From NCBI GenBank assembly GCA_902785055.1, contig CACZXG010000018.1:1-34004 (forward strand): a stretch of 34,004 bases of DNA, given 5' to 3'. The DNA is from an uncultured Lachnospiraceae bacterium. Lineage in GTDB: Bacteria; Bacillota; Clostridia; Lachnospirales; Lachnospiraceae. Under the pieces are notes generated by a model. The model had not been told where the DNA came from. It was given only the letters and a program-made list of their open reading frames with translations, and did no database searches. Below are positions 14,645-22,635 of this stretch, one piece after another. A program made the translations under genes and the position numbers. Position 1 is the first letter of the stretch. Each line of letters begins with the position of its first letter.

Positions 14645-16672
14645 CTATTCCAGTATTCTCTCCAAGTCTTCCCTGTAGTCCTCAACCAGCGTGATCTCAT
14701 CCCCTTCGCACGCGAGGACATTGTCTCCGATCTCGTCAAAAAGCGCCTCATTGATCGCATCCGCGACTACGGAAGGCATGAGCGCTTTCTCTCTGATAAG
14801 TCCTGCCACAGGCTCCCCGCGCATGACAGACACAAGGATCTGCGCGTGCGTCTCATCCAGTGATGGGATCTCTATTACAGCAGGTTTTTCCTCTTCCCTG
14901 GAGTCTTCCGCTGCTTCCGGGAGTTCCGCCCCAACGATCTGCTGCTCCTCATGCTGCGATACAGGATTCACTGTCAGCTCAGGCGCATGTTTCATTACCT
15001 GCCCGATCGCCTGTTCCAACGTCTGATTCGGCGCCTGCTCCCTCTTCTCGTCCTCCGTCAGAAGGCTGTCCCGTGTGATCTGCGCATCCCTTCTGATCTT
15101 CTCAAGCCCGGAGAGGTCGATCATTATCTTCGGCTTTGCCGCTTCCTCTGCCGCTGCCCTGTCCTTCTCGATCACCGCCTCCACATAGGGAGTGATCCAC
15201 TCTTCTCCCTTTTTCTCCCTGAGGTAGTGCCCGGTCTTAAGATATCTGCGGATCTGCCTGTCCGCCTCATGTACGATCCCGTGTACCCGATATCTGTCAA
15301 AAAACAGCTCGTCATACCTGATCTCAGACCACTCGCCGTTTTTACAGACGAACTTACGGCACTCCGTCACCTTGTACTCGGCTTCCTCCCGTTTCTTCTG
15401 ATCCAGGAAGACCGCATTTGCCAGAGGATGCCAGGGAAACTTGCGCAGCTTGCCAAAACAGGCAGCAAATAGATCCCACCCGCAGTCGTCATAGTGCTCC
15501 GCCATATATCTCCATACTTCCGCAAACAGATGGATTCCTCTCTCCGGCTCTTTCAGGATCGCGGAGGACTTCTCTGTTTTGCCGCCGGTCAGTGCATTAA
15601 GTGCTCCGAATACCTCTTCGTCTGAGTGATCTTGCGGTTTGCGAAGTACCATCAGCTGCCGGTCCCGCTCGATCAGGTCCGGGTCGATCAAGGGCAGGAC
15701 CTCCTCCTTCGGGGAACCGCTCAGCACCGCAAATTCCATGATCCAGCGGTGCAGGTTCTCTCTCATGGACCTGTCTCCAACCCCGCTGTCCAGAAAGCCT
15801 TTCTCAAACTCCCGCATTTTCCGGATGGCTTCTTCCGGTGTATTTACCCCGATCATATTCAGCAGCTCGTAGATATACATATACGCCAGGGACGTTGTAA
15901 TCGGATGAAACTCTCCCCGTCTTACTCTTGTCCTCCAGGCAAAATACCCCCTGAGCTGATTCAGGTTCAGATCGTGATAAGTGGCAAAATACCGCTTTAC
16001 TTCACTGTTCCACGGCGCGTCGTCCTCATAGTCCTCCATGAACTTCCCCTGCCGGACGAAGTTCCTGCACTTGTTCTCAAAAGAGCTGCTTCCGTAGTCA
16101 TAGCGCTGCATCATCTCGAGGATACGGGTTGGGATCGTACGGGGCTCATTATTCCGGCGGACATGCGTCTGCGGACCGATCCTCCTGTTCTCTTCCTGCT
16201 TCTCACGAAAGCGGTTCTTGTCATAATTGCCGCGCATAGCTTCCAGCGGGAGCAATGTGTCTCTGAAAACTTTCCCGCCGGCGCCTGAACTCTCCTCTTT
16301 CTTCCGCTCCTCCAATACGACTGTATAGCCGCCCGCTCTGCCGGTTCTTATGGCCTCATCAAACAATTTGAACACGACTCCCGGGTCTGTCCGGTCATCA
16401 AAGATGACTCCGGCCCATTTCTCTCCCCTCATCCTGAACGCGTTCGTCACATAGGGAGCATTGATTTCTGTCAGTATCTGCCTTCCGCACTTGATATCAC
16501 ACCTACAGAGCTCGTTTCCCGTCTCATAGTCCCACTGGCGCATCATAAGAGCGACCCACTTCCCGGTTTCGGGATCAGTCAGAACCGAGAAACTGCGGAA
16601 ATCATCCCACTTCTGCTCCTCGCGGATATGATATTTTTCTTCGGCGTAGGCCGTAAGCTCCGACAAGTTCAA
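14645..16672 (-). CDS. TerB_N/TerB_C protein with N-terminal YjbR/MmcQ-like domain
   Basis: 675 residues, starting at a TTG codon with GGAGG about 6 nt upstream. Residues 1-110 resemble the YjbR/MmcQ fold (YAEEKY near 9-14, GKWVALMM, DIKCG, KWAGVIFDD). From about 180 comes a TerB_N region (RILEMMQRYDYG, then GYFAWRTRVRRGEF and YMYIYELLNMIGV near 242-276). The C-terminal ~130 residues, after an Ala/Glu-rich linker, match TerB_C (LDETHAQILVSVM, DAINEALFDEIGDNVL). TerB_N/TerB_C proteins have been linked by comparative genomics to Ter-type stress systems with DNA-processing partners, which fits the ATPase and helicase downstream. It is probably the sensor or scaffold. The biochemical role is unknown. 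Confidence 0.78.
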   Translation of the reverse strand: MNLSELTAYAEEKYHIREEQKWDDFRSFSVLTDPETGKWVALMMRQWDYETGNELCRCDIKCGRQILTEINAPYVTNAFRMRGEKWAGVIFDDRTDPGVVFKLFDEAIRTGRAGGYTVVLEERKKEESSGAGGKVFRDTLLPLEAMRGNYDKNRFREKQEENRRIGPQTHVRRNNEPRTIPTRILEMMQRYDYGSSSFENKCRNFVRQGKFMEDYEDDAPWNSEVKRYFATYHDLNLNQLRGYFAWRTRVRRGEFHPITTSLAYMYIYELLNMIGVNTPEEAIRKMREFEKGFLDSGVGDRSMRENLHRWIMEFAVLSGSPKEEVLPLIDPDLIERDRQLMVLRKPQDHSDEEVFGALNALTGGKTEKSSAILKEPERGIHLFAEVWRYMAEHYDDCGWDLFAACFGKLRKFPWHPLANAVFLDQKKREEAEYKVTECRKFVCKNGEWSEIRYDELFFDRYRVHGIVHEADRQIRRYLKTGHYLREKKGEEWITPYVEAVIEKDRAAAEEAAKPKIMIDLSGLEKIRRDAQITRDSLLTEDEKREQAPNQTLEQAIGQVMKHAPELTVNPVSQHEEQQIVGAELPEAAEDSREEEKPAVIEIPSLDETHAQILVSVMRGEPVAGLIREKALMPSVVADAINEALFDEIGDNVLACEGDEITLVEDYREDLERILE

Positions 16673-16713
16673 AACGTTCCTCCAAATGCCTGATCAGACA
16701 ATAACACACCATA

Positions 16714-16743
16714 AATATAACACATCGCCCCTGTATCGAACAA
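16714..16743 (-). promoter_or_regulatory. Promoter of the TerB-ATPase-helicase operon
   Basis: Minus strand TTGTTC (-35), 18-nt spacer, TATATT (-10). The expected start is about 35 nt before the TTG codon. Confidence 0.5.
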
Positions 16744-16767
16744 GAGTTCTTGATTTTTAATAAATGG

Positions 16768-16810
16768 ATAAAAAGAAACACCCTCAGGCCGGTCAAGGCC
16801 TGAAGGCGTT
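16768..16810 (-). terminator. Terminator of the HD hydrolase gene
   Basis: A 14-bp stem at 16777-16790/16797-16810 (two G-U pairs on the minus-strand RNA) with a 6-nt loop, followed by TCTTTTT. It lies 18 nt after the stop codon. Confidence 0.85.
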
Positions 16811-16828
16811 CCCATTATAATAATAGAT

Positions 16829-17398
16829 TTAACTCTCCCTTTCAATCTTATCCCTGGACCATTCATCGACCGCAGCCCGCACTTCTTTCAGATAAGGAGA
16901 AAACTTCATGTTCTCCTGCCCGTAGGTAAACTGCAGGTCATATTCGAGAGGAAGCCAGGTACTGATGTCCGATTCGTTGTGAGAGATCAGCGCTTCCAGT
17001 TTGTCCAAGGCCTTATATAGCTTAGCTTCTTTGGTCTTAAGCGCCTCCATCTCCGCAAGAAGTCCGGTCCATTCTGAGCGCTGAGGCTCGGGGAAGGTAT
17101 TTACCCACTGGTGGAAAAGATCATCTTCCACATCCGCGTCATTTCCGGTCTTTTCAAAGGTGGGGATGTCACCTGTGAAGGATTCCCCCAGGTCATGGAT
17201 CAGGCACATTCGGATGACTTTATCCATATCAAGGTCACGATATTCCTCAACGCCGCTCAGCAGCATAGCCATCAGTGCGATCCGCCAGCTGTGATCCGCA
17301 ACACTCTCCTTGCGGTCCTCCTCTGTATAGCAGTGACGCATCGTGATCTTAAGGCGTGCCGCCTGCGCCAATATTCTTAAAAACTCTTCCGGCCTCAT
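16829..17398 (-). CDS. HD-domain phosphohydrolase (YfbR-like)
   Basis: 189 residues from the ATG at 17398, chosen because AGGAGG lies 8 nt upstream; a GTG six codons earlier would overlap that site. The HD metal motif is visible: H in MRHCYTEE, ADHSWR (about 34-39), HDLGE (about 68-72), and a late Asp in KALDKLEAL. The spacing matches HD hydrolases of the YfbR/YGK1 group, which act on deoxynucleoside 5'-monophosphates and related compounds. The phrase RHCYTEEDRKESVADHSWR is typical. It probably works in cytoplasmic nucleotide turnover, but the substrate is not decided by sequence. It stands as a single gene with its own terminator. Confidence 0.82.
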   Translation of the reverse strand: MRPEEFLRILAQAARLKITMRHCYTEEDRKESVADHSWRIALMAMLLSGVEEYRDLDMDKVIRMCLIHDLGESFTGDIPTFEKTGNDADVEDDLFHQWVNTFPEPQRSEWTGLLAEMEALKTKEAKLYKALDKLEALISHNESDISTWLPLEYDLQFTYGQENMKFSPYLKEVRAAVDEWSRDKIERES

Positions 17399-17446
17399 CC
17401 CGCTTACCTCCTGCACTCAATGATCGTCAGCAAAGATCCTGCTTCG

Positions 17447-17620
17447 TCAGGCTGCCTGCTCAGACGCAGCTGCCTGTTCCATGGTGCCTGCAAAATAGCC
17501 TTTCATGACATCATTTTCCAGAGACATGAACTCCTCATCCAGTGTATCGACTGTGGGGCACACTAAAAACAGATCGATGTCTTTGTCATCCCCGACTCCG
17601 AAATACACCCAGTTATTAGT
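17447..17620 (-). pseudogene. Remnant of a DUF3089 (lipase-like) protein
   Basis: A short minus-strand reading frame encodes NNWVYFGVGDDKD, DLFLVCPTVD and a Met-Ser-Leu segment, ending after GYFAGTMEQ and a low-complexity Ala/Glu tail. This resembles the first ~45 residues of the DUF3089 domain of clostridial proteins, which would normally continue for about 250 more residues. There is no start codon or ribosome site of its own; it abuts and slightly overlaps the 3' end of the upstream lipoprotein gene. It is probably the trace of a deleted gene. The match rests on memory of the family and needs a search. Confidence 0.45.
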
Positions 17621-18575
17621 CAACAGAAGCAGAGGTCTCAGCCTCTGCTTCTTTGGTAAATTCAATTGCTTCCGGATCTTGGGCCGCAATGTCTGTGAGA
17701 TAAAGCATGTCGCCTTCTACGACATACTCATAAATCTGTTCGCCGGTCTGCGCATCAAGGACCTTGCCTTCGCGGCTGTACCAAATGACCTGAACATCGT
17801 CCTGCATGTGGATCACGCCGGTGTGGTCCTCGTTGAATTGTACATAGAATTCTGCTTTGACTTCCTGGCCATCAATCTGGTCGGTTACCTCGGCCACATA
17901 CTTGCCGGGTACATTTGCGCTGTATGTCTGCGGCTGCTGATCTTTCAGTTCAAAGCTGTCGATAACCGCTGAGAGCGCGTCGGAAATGCTCATTCCCGTC
18001 ATTTCATCCGCCTGTTTAGTCGTCGTGATCTGAACAAGCAGAGTGCCGCCGTTTCTCTCGACAGCGATATAATCTTCTGTCGCATTGTCTATAACGCCTG
18101 ACGCCATGCTGGTCCTCATTGACCATACATCCTTGCCCGCGCCAAAATATCCTTCGCTTCTGGTGTGTTCCGGAAGCCCGTTTGCATCCGCCATGACATC
18201 ATACAGAACCTCGTCAGGCATCTCGCCGGGATAATACTTAACAATGATCCGATTGACGCCGTCGGCCTTGCCGGTATAGCTGAACCATGTGCCGTCGTCC
18301 TCAGTCACTTCGATAATGCTTTTATCATAAACTGCGCTCCATCCGTCTGCGCTCTCATACTTTGCAAGCTCCGCGGTGACTGTTTCCTGCGCCGCTCCGG
18401 CTTCTGCCTCATCCTTCGCTTCCACTGCAGTCGCTTCAGTCTGTACTGTGTCAGCCTTAGCCGCGTCTGTCTGTGTTCCTGAGGATGTCTTTCCCGCACA
18501 ACCTGTCATGAGCATTGCGGCGATCAGTCCCATTGTTACAAGTGTCTTATTATACATTTCTCTACGAGCCTCCAT
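17616..18575 (-). CDS. Lipoprotein of unknown function
   Basis: 319 residues with a lipoprotein signal: basic N-terminus, hydrophobic run LVTMGLIAAMLM and lipobox LMTGC, so it should be exported and anchored by the Cys. An Ala/Thr/Glu-rich linker (about 30-70) follows. The mature domain has phrases DGWSAVYDKSIIEVTEDD and NRIIVKYYPGEMPDEVLYDVM. The last ~80 residues (GKYVAEVTDQIDGQ, FNEDHTGVIHMQDDVQVIWY) look like a small beta-sandwich of the kind found in clostridial lipocalin-like lipoproteins. Two starts are possible: ATG 18575 with AAGGA 6 nt upstream, or ATG 18557 with GGAGG 11 nt upstream, which gives a more typical signal peptide. Function unknown. Confidence 0.8.
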   Translation of the reverse strand: MEARREMYNKTLVTMGLIAAMLMTGCAGKTSSGTQTDAAKADTVQTEATAVEAKDEAEAGAAQETVTAELAKYESADGWSAVYDKSIIEVTEDDGTWFSYTGKADGVNRIIVKYYPGEMPDEVLYDVMADANGLPEHTRSEGYFGAGKDVWSMRTSMASGVIDNATEDYIAVERNGGTLLVQITTTKQADEMTGMSISDALSAVIDSFELKDQQPQTYSANVPGKYVAEVTDQIDGQEVKAEFYVQFNEDHTGVIHMQDDVQVIWYSREGKVLDAQTGEQIYEYVVEGDMLYLTDIAAQDPEAIEFTKEAEAETSASVD

Positions 18576-18606
18576 TACAAGTCCTTATGTTCTATGATTT
18601 TGACCG

Positions 18607-18622
18607 GCCGGATCTGTCCGGC
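18607..18622. repeat. Hairpin in the lipoprotein leader
   Basis: GCCGGA-TCTG-TCCGGC, a 6-bp GC-rich inverted repeat about 40 nt upstream of the lipoprotein start. It could be a leader hairpin. On the plus strand it is followed by TGATTTTTG, but no gene lies upstream to terminate. Confidence 0.3.
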
Positions 18623-18688
18623 TGATTTTTGTCCTGACAACATCATATACGCAAGGCGTCCGCAGTGTCCACTGTAAAAAACAAATCG

Positions 18689-18697
18689 TGGTATAAT
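18689..18697 (+). promoter_or_regulatory. Promoter of the alpha/beta hydrolase gene (extended -10)
   Basis: TGGTATAAT, a consensus -10 with the TGn extension, 37 nt before the start codon. No convincing -35 is present. Confidence 0.6.
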
Positions 18698-18734
18698 AAC
18701 ATAGTATCCGGCAACATGTCAGAGGAACTATATC

Positions 18735-19499
18735 ATGAAAAAAAGCACTTACATTAACGGCAGACAGGGAAAGCTTGAATGCATACTGTTTGAGCCTGAC
18801 GAAAGAAACGCCGGCAAAGGCTCTTTTCTCTTTTTCCCGGGCGTTCCGGGGACTGACAGGAATGAAGACCTGGCAGAAATGCTGTGTTTTGACGGGTACA
18901 GAGTATTGTGCCTGTCTTTCAGCGGCACCTGCGGAAGCGAAGGGATCTACAGTCTGGAGCATGCTCTGGAGGACGCCGAGACCGCTTACAGCTATTTGAG
19001 CGCCCTGGATCCGGATGGTGTCTCCGTTTTCGGCCACAGCATGGGCGGATTTATCGCAGCACACACAGCGGCTGCGCACCCGGGTACCCGGTCCCTCATC
19101 CTGATGTTCCCCTGCGACATAGGAAGGCTTCCCATTTGGGATGATGAATCGATCATGACTTCCTACATCGTGAAGGATTTCCTGGACAGCCACGCCTCTT
19201 TGCTTTCAGGCGTCTCCTCAGAGCAGCTGATCAGCGAGATTTACCTAAACTCCAAGAGCTTCTCGCTGGTAAACCTGGCGCATGCTCTCTCCCGCATTCC
19301 GACCCTTATGATCGGCGGATCGAGGGACCGCTACGCGCCTCCCCGTCTCAACTGCGCGCCCCTTTATGACAGCCTCAGCTCGATCTCCGGCTCCAAAGTC
19401 TTCTATCAGGAATTTGAGACTGGCCACTACGGCGCGGACTGCCGAGGCCTTATCAGCATAGCAATCTCGGATTTTTTACGCGGGCGCGGACGGATTTGA
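18735..19499 (+). CDS. Alpha/beta hydrolase
   Basis: 254 residues with no signal peptide. The nucleophile elbow GHSMGG (100-105) gives Ser102. The acid is probably the Asp in GGSRDRYAPP, and the histidine is in FETGHYGAD near the C-terminus. The strand FLFFPGVPGT carries the oxyanion loop. This is a cytoplasmic serine hydrolase of the BAAT/esterase kind; the substrate is not predictable. AGAGGA about 9 nt upstream supports the start. It forms a single-gene unit with its own promoter and a shared terminator. Confidence 0.85.
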   Translation: MKKSTYINGRQGKLECILFEPDERNAGKGSFLFFPGVPGTDRNEDLAEMLCFDGYRVLCLSFSGTCGSEGIYSLEHALEDAETAYSYLSALDPDGVSVFGHSMGGFIAAHTAAAHPGTRSLILMFPCDIGRLPIWDDESIMTSYIVKDFLDSHASLLSGVSSEQLISEIYLNSKSFSLVNLAHALSRIPTLMIGGSRDRYAPPRLNCAPLYDSLSSISGSKVFYQEFETGHYGADCRGLISIAISDFLRGRGRI

Positions 19500-19530
19500 T
19501 AAAAACACCGACATATAATAATTCAGAAGC

Positions 19531-19569
19531 AAAAACACCTCATCGGCTTTGAACCGATGAGGTGTTTTG
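19531..19569. terminator. Bidirectional terminator between the hydrolase and opp genes
   Basis: Hairpin arms AAACACCTCATCGG and CCGATGAGGTGTTT with a 7-nt loop, flanked by an A run and a T run. It lies between convergent genes. Confidence 0.88.
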
Positions 19570-19635
19570 TTGTTGAGGACTTTTACAGCCCTTGTTCAGC
19601 TGTTTTGTTCCGGATCGAACTTCAGTGAGGTCTAA

Positions 19636-21453
19636 TTAGCGGCCAAACTGGCAGTCGTTGTTGCCGGAATCGCTTGTCCACATCTCAAGCATGTTGATGG
19701 GATCGTTGAAGTCTGCAAGCCAGCCTTCACGAGCGAAGTCGAAGTTGCCCTGTTTTCTCTCATCCAGGAATACGTTCCACTCACGCTTATCAATAGTCAT
19801 GTTGATGCCGATCTCAGCGAAATCCTGCTGCATGATCTGAGCAACACCGATGTGGCCTGTGCCGTCGTTGGTCAGGTATGTGATGTTCAGAGGAGTATCT
19901 GCGGAAAGCTTGCCGTTTTCAAACTTGAAGCCCGCATACTCTAAAAGCGCGATCGCCTCGTCGATAGCTGCATCCTGAACTTCCTCAGGATAGTAGCCGT
20001 CGCCTACAGGGAATGTGTAAGCGCCGTTCTCCTTGAAGGTGCCGCCGTTGCCGTCAGCCATACCTGCAGGGATATAGGAAGTAGCAACCTTCTGGCCTGT
20101 CTGGCCGACTGTCTCTACGATGTAAGGACGGTCGATGAGGATTGCGAAAGCCTTTCTCATAGCGATAGCCTGGTCAACAGTCTTGCCTTCGAAGATAGGG
20201 CTGTTTACGTTGAATGCTGCATAGTAGGTTCCCAGGTTGTCGATTACGTGGAAATCAGGGTTGCCCATGATAGAAGCGATCTCGTTTGTGGGAACTGTGT
20301 CAGCGAAGTCAAGGTCGCCGGAGTTGTAAGCTGAGAAAATAGCTGTGTCATCAGCGGAAAGCATCAGGTCGATCTCAGGAATGGTAACTTCATCAGCTCT
20401 CCAGTAGTTGTCGTTCTTGGTCAGGACCATGGACTCTTCGTGTGTCCATGCTGTCATGGTGTAAGCGCCGTTGGTTACGAAACCGGCTTCTGCTGCCCAT
20501 GCGCCGGGGTTGGTCTCCCAGCCTGCTGCCGCCTCAACCTGTGCCTGGGGAACAGGAAGGTATGCAGGGAATGCTGCGAGGTCAAGGAAGTATGCGCAAG
20601 GAGCTACCAGCTTAACTGTGAGGGTCTTGCCGTCTTCAGATGCGACAACATCAAGAGTGCCGTCAGCGTTCTTAGCGATCGCGTCGAACATGTAGCCATA
20701 GTCAGCTGCTGTCTCGGGAGCTGCTGCTCTCTTCCATGCATACTCGAAATCCTTGGCGGTCAGGTCTGTGCCGTCGGACCACTTAAGGCCGTCACGAAGT
20801 GTGAAGGTGTAGGTCATGCCGTCTTCGGAGATCTCGGTGTTCTCAGCCAGTGCGGGCTGAAGGTTTCCGTCCTTGTCATAGGTGTAAAGGCCTTCGAACA
20901 TGTTGACTGCCAGGCAGGCGCCGTCAACAGAAGAGTTCAGGGCGGGGTCAACCTTAGCGGGCTCGGAAGCCAGGTTGATCTTCAGAACGGGTCTGGGGCA
21001 GGTTGCGAACTGGAAGAACTTGAATCCAAACAGGTTGGAATAGATGCCTTCTACGTCGGTCTTCTGCAGATACAGATCGTTGTAGTAGTAGATCGGGATG
21101 ACCGCTGCTGTGCCCATCAGGATATCTTCTGCCTTGTGCATCAGAGCTACACGGTTTTCCATGTCTGTTGTTGTCTTGATCTCGGTGATCAGAGCTTCGT
21201 ACTCGGACCAGTCGGGAGCGGACTTGCCCTCAGCGATTGCCTTGTAGGTAACGCCTGCAGGGGTGGGATAAATGGTGGATTCGACGGGCTCGCCTACTTC
21301 AGCTGTTGCCTCAGGTGCTGCCTCGCCTTCCTTCTCCTCGGTTGCTTCCTGTGTCTGTGTCGATGTAGATGCGCCGGTGCTTCCGCCGCAGGCAGTCAGC
21401 AGAGACAGAGCGGTAACAACAGAAAGTACGAGTGCTAATGCGCGTTTTTTCAT
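19636..21453 (-). CDS. oppA: Oligopeptide-binding lipoprotein OppA, apparently circularly permuted
   Basis: 605 residues from ATG 21453, fixed by AAAAGGAGG upstream. It has a lipoprotein signal with lipobox LLTAC (Cys22) and an acidic linker to about residue 60. Residues ~78-150 (DWSEYEALITEI, HKAEDILM, VIPIYYYNDLYL, GFKFFQFA) are what normally forms the C-terminal end of OppA-family proteins. The usual N-terminal start, LKINLASEPAKVDPALNSS, comes only at ~157. The rest follows the usual order (MFEGLYTYD, LRDGLKWSDG, FEYAWKR) and stops after ADFNDPINMLEMW and QFGR, exactly where the moved segment should follow. So about 75-90 residues have changed ends. In OppA both termini lie in the same lobe, so such a permutant could fold. 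It binds peptides outside the cell for the OppBCDF importer. Confidence 0.85.
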   Translation of the reverse strand: MKKRALALVLSVVTALSLLTACGGSTGASTSTQTQEATEEKEGEAAPEATAEVGEPVESTIYPTPAGVTYKAIAEGKSAPDWSEYEALITEIKTTTDMENRVALMHKAEDILMGTAAVIPIYYYNDLYLQKTDVEGIYSNLFGFKFFQFATCPRPVLKINLASEPAKVDPALNSSVDGACLAVNMFEGLYTYDKDGNLQPALAENTEISEDGMTYTFTLRDGLKWSDGTDLTAKDFEYAWKRAAAPETAADYGYMFDAIAKNADGTLDVVASEDGKTLTVKLVAPCAYFLDLAAFPAYLPVPQAQVEAAAGWETNPGAWAAEAGFVTNGAYTMTAWTHEESMVLTKNDNYWRADEVTIPEIDLMLSADDTAIFSAYNSGDLDFADTVPTNEIASIMGNPDFHVIDNLGTYYAAFNVNSPIFEGKTVDQAIAMRKAFAILIDRPYIVETVGQTGQKVATSYIPAGMADGNGGTFKENGAYTFPVGDGYYPEEVQDAAIDEAIALLEYAGFKFENGKLSADTPLNITYLTNDGTGHIGVAQIMQQDFAEIGINMTIDKREWNVFLDERKQGNFDFAREGWLADFNDPINMLEMWTSDSGNNDCQFGR

Positions 21454-21475
21454 AACGTCCTCCTTTTGTTGTTTT

Positions 21476-21508
21476 GCAGCAGTCGTGATCACAGATCAGG
21501 CCTGCTGC
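21476..21508 (-). promoter_or_regulatory. Leader hairpin before oppA
   Basis: GCAGCAG and CTGCTGC arms, with a 19-nt loop that itself contains short inverted repeats, 22 nt before the oppA start and just upstream of its ribosome site. Such hairpins often protect mRNA for highly expressed binding proteins. No T tract follows. Confidence 0.4.
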
Positions 21509-21605
21509 CAGTTACTTTTTTATTTATGCATGTTCCGCCTGTGCAGATTCATTCCCTTCTGCCTGAAAGGGAGGTCTCATACACTGCAGAAAACACATCG
21601 TATTG

Positions 21606-21611
21606 ATTATA
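21606..21611 (-). promoter_or_regulatory. Possible separate oppA promoter (-10)
   Basis: A consensus TATAAT on the minus strand in the 219-nt gap between oppF and oppA. No good -35 lies 17 nt upstream. The long gap supports independent expression of oppA. Confidence 0.4.
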
Positions 21612-21672
21612 CTACTTCACACGCGGTTGTGCGCGTTAAAGTGATAAAATTTCATGATGCCGGAATGATTAT

Positions 21673-22635
21673 TTACTTGTTCCAGCACGCGACCATGTGG
21701 CCGTTTCCTCTGTCTGTCAGGGGCGGGCACTCCTGCGCGCACTTTTCTGTCGCGAAGCGGCATCTGGTGCGGAAAGCGCATCCTGAAGGCATGCGGAGCG
21801 GGCTGGGAACATCGCCTTCGAGTATGATTCTCTTGGAGTTCTTGGCGATATTGGGATCCGGGATCGGAACCGCAGAGAGCAGGGACTGTGTGTAAGGGTG
21901 GATCGGGCTGTCATAGAGTTCATCAGCATCCGCTGTCTCCACTACTCTTCCCAGATACATTACCGCGATACGGTCTGAAATATGCCTGACGACCAGAAGG
22001 TCATGCGCGATAAAGAGGTAGGCGACACCCAGCTTCTCCTGAAGCTCTTCAAGCATGTTGATGACCTGCGCCTGGATGGAAACGTCCAGCGCGGATACAG
22101 CCTCATCGCAGACGATGAATCTGGGATCTACTGCCAGCGCTCTCGCGATACCGATACGCTGTCTCTGTCCGCCGGAGAACTCGTGGACATATCTTGTGGC
22201 GTGCTCCGCGTTGAGTCCGACCAGTTCCATAAGACTCAGGATCTTCTCTCTTCTCTCCTTAGCGTTGGAGTAGAGCTTGTGGACATCGAGGGGCTCTCCG
22301 ATGATCTCTTCGACCGTCATACGGGGATCCAGAGAGGAATAGGGATCCTGAAAGACCATCTGCATTTTGGGGCGGTACTGGATCATGTTCTGATCCGTGA
22401 TCAGGTTCCCGTCGTAATAGATCTCGCCGCCTGTGGGCTTATAGAGACGCAGCAGCGTACGGCCTACTGTCGTCTTGCCGCAGCCGGACTCTCCTACAAG
22501 TCCGAGAGTCTCACCGGGCTTTATGCCGAAGTTGACGCCGTCAACAGCCTTGAGGAGCGTTGTCTTCATAAAGCCGGTGCGAATGGGAAAATACTGTTTC
22601 AGGTCTTTTACTTCAACTAAGTATTCGCTGCTCAT
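21673..22635 (-). CDS. oppF: Oligopeptide ABC transporter ATPase OppF
   Basis: 320 residues. Walker A GESGCGKT, Q-loop FQDPYSSLDPR, signature EFSGGQRQR, Walker B IVCDEAVS, D-loop SALDVS and switch His AHDL are all present. The C-terminal oligopeptide-transporter extension has the cysteine cluster (CAFRTRC, KCAQEC, ACW) seen in Opp/Dpp ATPases that can carry an iron-sulfur cluster. It pairs with OppD to power peptide import. Its ATG overlaps the oppD stop codon by 4 nt (ATGA), so translation is coupled. Confidence 0.95.
   Translation of the reverse strand: MSSEYLVEVKDLKQYFPIRTGFMKTTLLKAVDGVNFGIKPGETLGLVGESGCGKTTVGRTLLRLYKPTGGEIYYDGNLITDQNMIQYRPKMQMVFQDPYSSLDPRMTVEEIIGEPLDVHKLYSNAKERREKILSLMELVGLNAEHATRYVHEFSGGQRQRIGIARALAVDPRFIVCDEAVSALDVSIQAQVINMLEELQEKLGVAYLFIAHDLLVVRHISDRIAVMYLGRVVETADADELYDSPIHPYTQSLLSAVPIPDPNIAKNSKRIILEGDVPSPLRMPSGCAFRTRCRFATEKCAQECPPLTDRGNGHMVACWNK

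Noticed and set aside
20440-21438. Plus-strand open frame of 332 codons rich in Cys and Gly
   Set aside because: Antisense shadow of oppA; composition reflects the complementary codons, and no ribosome site is present.
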